Origin: Streptomyces avidinii
GTDB taxonomy: Bacteria; Actinomycetota; Actinomycetes; Streptomycetales; Streptomycetaceae
Reading direction: 5' to 3'
DNA: 53,392 bases
Assembly: GCF_014650695.1 (NCBI RefSeq)
Contig: NZ_BMVL01000010.1
Span: 87,201-140,592, forward strand
In this document: positions 49,704 through 53,392 of the stretch, piece by piece
How the letters are laid out: every line of letters begins with the position of its first letter
How positions within the stretch are numbered: position 1 is the first letter of the stretch
Notes under the pieces: generated by a model
What the model saw: only the letters and a program-made list of their open reading frames with translations
Databases searched by the model: none
Told to the model about the DNA's origin: nothing
Program-made: the position numbers and the translations under genes

Positions 49704-50509
49704 CGCCATCGCTGGTGGAGGTCACCGACCTCGTGGTCGACTTCCCGGTCGGCGGCGCGGGGGAGTACGTACGGGCCGTCGACGAGGTCTCCTTCACCCT
49801 GGAGGCCGGCCGGGCCCTGGGGCTCGTGGGCGAGTCCGGCAGCGGCAAGTCCACCGTGGCCACGGCCCTGCTGGGACTGCACCGCGGCACGGGCGCCCGC
49901 CTCGGCGGCACCGTCCGGGTGGGCGGCACCGACGTGGCCGCCGCGTCGGCGGCCGAACTGCGCCGGCTGCGCGGCGGGACCGCCGCCATGGTCTTCCAGG
50001 ACCCGCTGAGCTCCCTGGACCCCTACTACGCCATCGGCGACCAGATCGCCGAGGTCCACCGGATCCACGCCGACGTCTCCCGGCGGGCCGCCCGCGCGCG
50101 GGCCGTCGAGGTGCTCGACCGGGTGGGCATCCCGGACGCGGTACGCCGCTCCCGCGCGCGGCCGCACGAGTTCAGCGGAGGCATGCGGCAGCGGGCCCTC
50201 ATCGCCATGGCACTGGCCTGCGAGCCGCAGCTGCTGATCGCCGACGAGCCGACCACAGCGCTGGACGTCACCGTCCAGGCCCAGATCCTCGACCTGCTGC
50301 ACGGGCTCCGCGAGGAGCGCGGGCTCGGGCTGCTGCTGGTCACCCACGACGTGGGCGTGGCGGCGGAGAGCGTGGACGAGGTGCTGGTCATGCGGGGTGG
50401 CTGCGCCGTCGAGCGGGGGGAGGTGGGGGCGCTGCTCTCGGCACCCACCGCCCCGTACACCAAGGCCTTGCTGGCAGCGGTACCGAGGCTCGACGGGCCG
50501 CGCCGCTCC

Positions 50510-50552
50510 CGGGGCTCCGCCCCGCACCCCGTGCCTCGAACGCCGGCAGGGC
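50510..50552 (-). repeat. Interspersed repeat copy in the ATPase linker
   Basis: Read on the minus strand this contains CCTGCCGGCGTTCGAGGCAC, GGGGTGCGGGG and CGGAGCCCCGG. It closely matches the sequence at 53339-53383 on the plus strand. It encodes part of the linker between the two ATPase domains (GSAPHPVPRTPAG). Confidence 0.6.
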
Positions 50553-51400
50553 CGGAGGCGTCCCCGGCGGTGTCCCCGGCGGGGCGGGACGGCGGGCCGG
50601 AAGCGCCGCCCGTCGTGGAGGCGTTCGGGCTGCGTCGGGAGTTCGGGCGGGGCCGGCGGAAGGTCGCCGCCGTCGCAGGGGTCTCCCTCGCCGTGCACGC
50701 CGGGGAGACCCTCGGGATCGTCGGCGAGAGCGGATCCGGCAAGAGCACCCTGGGTCGGATGCTGGTCGGACTGCTGGAGCCCGGCTCCGGGCAGGTCCGC
50801 CGGGACGGCGTCCCGGTCACCGGCATCGCGAGCGGTGTGCAGATGGTGTTCCAGGACCCGGCGTCCTCCCTCAACCCGCGCCGGTCCGTGGGCGAGTCCA
50901 TCGCCGACCCGCTGCGCGCCGCCGGGGCACGGGACGCGGCAGCCGTGCGCGCCCGGGTGGAGGAGCTGCTGCTGCGCGTCGGGCTGGAGGCCGAGCACTA
51001 CGACCGCTACCCGCACGAGTTCAGCGGTGGCCAGCGCCAGCGGGTGGGCATCGCGCGGGCGCTCGCGCCCCGGCCCCGGCTGATCGTCTGCGACGAGCCG
51101 GTCTCCGCCCTGGACGTGACCACCCAGGCACAGGTCACCGCCCTGCTGGCCGAGCTCCAGCGGGAGCTCGGCATCGCGCTCGTCTTCATCGCGCACGACC
51201 TGGCGGTGGTCCGTCAGGTCAGCGACCGGGTGGCCGTCATGCGGGCCGGCGAGATCGTCGAGGAGGGTCCGGTGGACGAGGTCTACGACCGCCCGGCCCA
51301 CGCCACACCCGGCAGCTGCTGGCCGCCGTACCGGCACTCGATCCCGGGCTGGCCGCGGGCCGCCGCAGGTCGCGGCAGGAGGTCTTCGCCTAGGCGCTGC

Positions 51401-51424
51401 CCGGGTCCTTCCCCGGGTCCTTCC
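51401..51424 (+). repeat. Two tandem 12-base repeats downstream of the ATPase gene
   Basis: CCGGGTCCTTCC occurs twice in direct tandem, followed by a degenerate third copy. In the shifted ATPase frame these encode the PGPSPGPSPGP tail, further evidence that the tail is not real protein. Confidence 0.7.
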
Positions 51425-51618
51425 CCAGGCCCTCTCCGGGCCGTTCCGGGGCTGTACTTCTAGCGTGCTCGAACGCGAACCGTACGGGAAAGTTACGACT
51501 CTTCACCCCTTCCGGTGGCGCGACGGACAACCGTCCGTCGCGCCTTCGGCATATCCGCTTGAGTTCTCCGCGGCGGGTCGCCTGACCGAACGGCGACCGC
51601 CTGAACGGGAGATCGGGG

Positions 51619-53238
51619 GTGCCACTCGTGCGGATCGGACTGCTCACCGAAGGTGGTTATCCGTATGCGACGGGAGAGGCCAGGCTGTGGTGCGACCGGC
51701 TCGTGCGCGGGCTCCCGCAGCACGAGTTCGAGATCTACGCACTGAGCCGCAGCGCCGAGCAGGAACGCGCCCGGGTGCCACTGCCCGAGCATGTCACCCG
51801 GGTCCGGACAGCCCCCCTGTGGGCCCCCGCCGACGACGGGCGGAGCTACTCCCGGCGCGAGCGCCGGCGGTTCGTCGACTGCTTCAGGGAGTTGGTCCAC
51901 GGGATCTGTGCCGGGCAGCCACAGCCCTTCGCCGCCGGGCTGTACGGACTCGCCGAACTCGCCCGTGAGCAGGGCGGGATGTACGCGGCGCTGCGCTCCG
52001 AATCCGCAGTGCGGGCCCTGGAGTCCGCCTGCCGGGCTCCCGGCGCCGCGCGCACCGTGGCGACCGCCCAGGTGAGCGACCTGCTGGAGTTCGTGGACGA
52101 ACTGGAAGTCATGCTGCGGCCGTTGTCCCTCGACTGGTACGAGGAGCCGGGCGGCCTCGGCGAGGCCGACATCTGCCACGCGGCCGCGGGCGGCGTGGCG
52201 GCGATCCCCGGACTCCTGGCCAAACGCTTCTTCGGGGTCCCCCTGCTGGTCACCGAGTACGGGGTCCAGCTCCGCGCCCACTACCTGGCCCAGCTCGGCA
52301 CCGGCGGCGAACCGGAGGCCCGCCCCGCCGTACGGGCCCTGCTCGCCGCCTTCCACCTGCGGCTGGCCACCGAGATCTACGCCCGCGCCGACTTCCTGAC
52401 CCCCGGCAACGCTCACGCCCGGCGCTGGCAGGAGCGGTGCGGGGCCACCAGGGAGCGACTGCGGACCGTCTACCCGGGCATGGAGGCGGACCGATTCGCC
52501 ACCGTCGGCGAGGCCCCCGACTGCGGGGACCCCGACACCCTGGTGTGGGTCGGCCGGATAGAGCCCGCCAAGGACCTCATCGCCCTGCTGCACTCCTTCG
52601 CGGAGATCCGCCGCGCGGCCCCCGGCACCCGGCTGCGGATCTTCGCCACCGCCGTGGCCCCCGGCTACCTCGCCGACTGCCGGTCCCTGGCCGCCCAGCT
52701 CTTCCCGGACGAGGCCGCCGACTCGGTCACCGTCGGGGAGAACCCGGTCACCTTCGAGGAGATCGGCGGACCCGAAGCCCCCACCTCCGCAGAGGCCTAC
52801 GGCGCCGGGCGCGTCGTCGTGCTGTCCTCCGTGATCGAGGGGTTCCCCGTCACGCTCGCCGAGGCGATGCTCTGCGGGCGCGCCACCGTCTCCACCGACG
52901 TGGGCGCGGTGTACGAGGTCATCGGGGGCACCGGGCTCGTCGTCCCGCCGCGCAATCCCCGGGCACTCGCCGAGGCCTGCCTGTCCCTGCTGCAGGACCC
53001 CGAACGGGCACAGCGGCTCGGCTCCGCAGCCCGGGCGCGGGCCCTGGAGCTCTTCACGGTCGAGCAGAACGTCGCCGCCTTCCAGGACATCTACCTGCGT
53101 CTGCTGGCCAAGGGCTCCGCCCGGCCCGACGGCGAGATCCCCTTCGCCCGGCCCCCGGAGGCACGGGTGCCCGGCCACTGGACCAGCCCGACCTGGGCCG
53201 AGCCCCTGCCGGACTCGCCCTCGGAGGCCGCCGTATGA
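51619..53238 (+). CDS. DUF3492/PelF-like GT-B glycosyltransferase
   Basis: A 539-residue glycosyltransferase. The N-terminal DUF3492 region starts RIGLLTEGGYPYATGEARLWC and includes DICHAAAGGVAAIPG and LVTEYGVQLR. The C-terminal GT4 domain has VWVGRIEPAKDLIALLHSF and EGFPVTLAEAMLCGRATVSTDVGA, with the paired Glu residues of the E-x7-E motif. PelF-type enzymes polymerise sugars for Pel-like exopolysaccharides; the product here is unknown. GTG at 51619 follows GGGAGATC; a GTG 9 bases later is possible. The following gene overlaps it by 4 bases. Confidence 0.88.
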   Translation: MPLVRIGLLTEGGYPYATGEARLWCDRLVRGLPQHEFEIYALSRSAEQERARVPLPEHVTRVRTAPLWAPADDGRSYSRRERRRFVDCFRELVHGICAGQPQPFAAGLYGLAELAREQGGMYAALRSESAVRALESACRAPGAARTVATAQVSDLLEFVDELEVMLRPLSLDWYEEPGGLGEADICHAAAGGVAAIPGLLAKRFFGVPLLVTEYGVQLRAHYLAQLGTGGEPEARPAVRALLAAFHLRLATEIYARADFLTPGNAHARRWQERCGATRERLRTVYPGMEADRFATVGEAPDCGDPDTLVWVGRIEPAKDLIALLHSFAEIRRAAPGTRLRIFATAVAPGYLADCRSLAAQLFPDEAADSVTVGENPVTFEEIGGPEAPTSAEAYGAGRVVVLSSVIEGFPVTLAEAMLCGRATVSTDVGAVYEVIGGTGLVVPPRNPRALAEACLSLLQDPERAQRLGSAARARALELFTVEQNVAAFQDIYLRLLAKGSARPDGEIPFARPPEARVPGHWTSPTWAEPLPDSPSEAAV

Positions 53239-53392
53239 CCACCGTCGACCCCGAGATCGCGCCCCCGCCGCGTTCAGCCCCGCTGGATTCAGCCTCGCCG
53301 GCGGCGCTTCCGGTCCGGCCGCTCTCCGCACATTCAGCCTCGCCGGCGTTTGAGGCGCGGGGGTCCGGGGGCAGCGCCCCCGGCAACGGCGC
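53235..53392 (+). CDS. Start of an unidentified gene, cut by the window end
   Basis: An open frame beginning MTTVDPEIAPPPRSAP overlaps the glycosyltransferase stop by 4 bases (ATGA), so it probably continues the operon. Within 40 codons it enters a repeat-like region, giving DSASPAALPVRPL and AHSASPAFEARGSGGS. It has not ended by the window edge. No domain is visible in 52 residues. In related loci a membrane or polysaccharide protein follows; that cannot be checked here. Confidence 0.5.
   Translation, partial: MTTVDPEIAPPPRSAPLDSASPAALPVRPLSAHSASPAFEARGSGGSAPGNG
53270..53392 (+). repeat. Interspersed repeat copies at window end
   Basis: TTCAGCCTCGCCGGCG occurs at 53288-53303 and 53335-53350. 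The second copy continues into TTTGAGGCGCGGGGGTCCGG and GGGCAGCGCCCCCGG, which resembles the minus-strand sequence at 50510-50552. The pattern fits a short imperfect-palindromic Streptomyces repeat within a coding frame. Confidence 0.6.

Larger units (their letters stand above)
49700..51463 (+). pseudogene. Fused OppD-OppF ATP-binding protein with likely frameshift near its end
   Basis: A 587-residue fusion of two ABC ATPases. Domain 1 has GESGSGKSTVATA, SGGMRQRALIAMAL and LLIADEPTTALDV; domain 2 has GESGSGKSTLGRM, SGGQRQRVGIARAL and LIVCDEPVSALDV. The normal end after DRPAHA should be YTRQLLAAVPALDPGLAAG..., but a T appears missing between 51304 and 51305. The frame therefore shifts and the tail becomes TPGSCWPPYRHSIPG and 36 more odd residues; the restored frame would stop at 51393. 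Both catalytic domains stay intact, so it may still work, and a sequencing error is possible. It drives the second importer. Confidence 0.8.

Noticed and set aside
1..53392. CRISPR arrays, tRNA/rRNA genes, transposases, phage genes or att sites
   Set aside because: No regularly spaced repeats, cloverleaf-like genes or recognisable mobile-element proteins were found on either strand.

Overview
The window is chromosomal DNA from a Streptomyces-type actinomycete. The GC content is very high, GTG starts and GTGA/ATGA overlaps are common, and the gene set is actinobacterial (mycothiol deacetylase MshB, FolP2-like protein, DUF3117, DUF3107, DUF3152, a ZAS anti-sigma factor). Nearly all of it is core chromosome. 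Gene order over much of it resembles two Mycobacterium tuberculosis blocks (dapE ... sigE-rseA-htrA-tatB-mrp ... corA, and the rhlE/TetR/DUF3107 region). I recall that synteny from memory; it was not computed. No tRNA, rRNA, CRISPR array, transposase or phage gene is visible.

Layout. 148-6857: a GNAT acetyltransferase and a complete oligopeptide ABC importer (lipoprotein, two permeases, two ATPases). 7209-8701: a small membrane protein, mshB and a DUF6113-like membrane protein. 8907-12809: a long proline-rich peptidoglycan-binding membrane protein, then a SirB1-like protein and a GNAT on the minus strand. 12927-17282: seven-iron ferredoxin and lysine/diaminopimelate genes (dapC, dapE), with a secreted small protein and a lysozyme-fold cell-wall protein between. 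17347-21439: LOG-family protein, degenerate dihydropteroate synthase (FolP2), DivIVA-like protein, DNA glycosylase Tag, enoyl-CoA hydratase and DUF3117. 21569-28650: membrane phosphatase-like protein, O-methyltransferase, ECF sigma factor, zinc anti-sigma factor, HtrA-like protease, TatB, hypothetical protein and Mrp, which together form an envelope-stress module. 28694-33318: DUF1003 protein, soluble MgtE-like/CBS protein, LppX-like lipoprotein, hypothetical protein and CorA. 33709-37784: SUFU-like protein, zinc-ribbon protein, PHP phosphoesterase, MarC, a 50-residue protein and an alpha/beta hydrolase. 37892-45594: DEAD-box helicase, ferritin-like protein, small membrane protein, DUF3107, TetR, acidic protein, hydrolase and a DUF3152 protein with a metzincin-like zinc motif.

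45595 to the end looks more accessory. It holds a second oligopeptide importer preceded by a short leader ORF and hairpin, a fused double-ATPase gene that carries an apparent one-base deletion near its 3' end, a DUF3492/PelF-like glycosyltransferase and the start of another gene. Sequences resembling Streptomyces interspersed repeats lie inside three coding regions here.

The most interesting points are the leader ORF/attenuator-like region of the second importer, the repeat-in-ORF cases and frameshift, the metzincin motif in DUF3152, the SigR-like promoter of the sigma-factor operon, paired palindromes at 21023-21064, a TetR operator candidate, and a recurrent leaderless start arrangement (-10 box, 6-7 bases, start codon). 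I found no clear wholly new multi-gene system.
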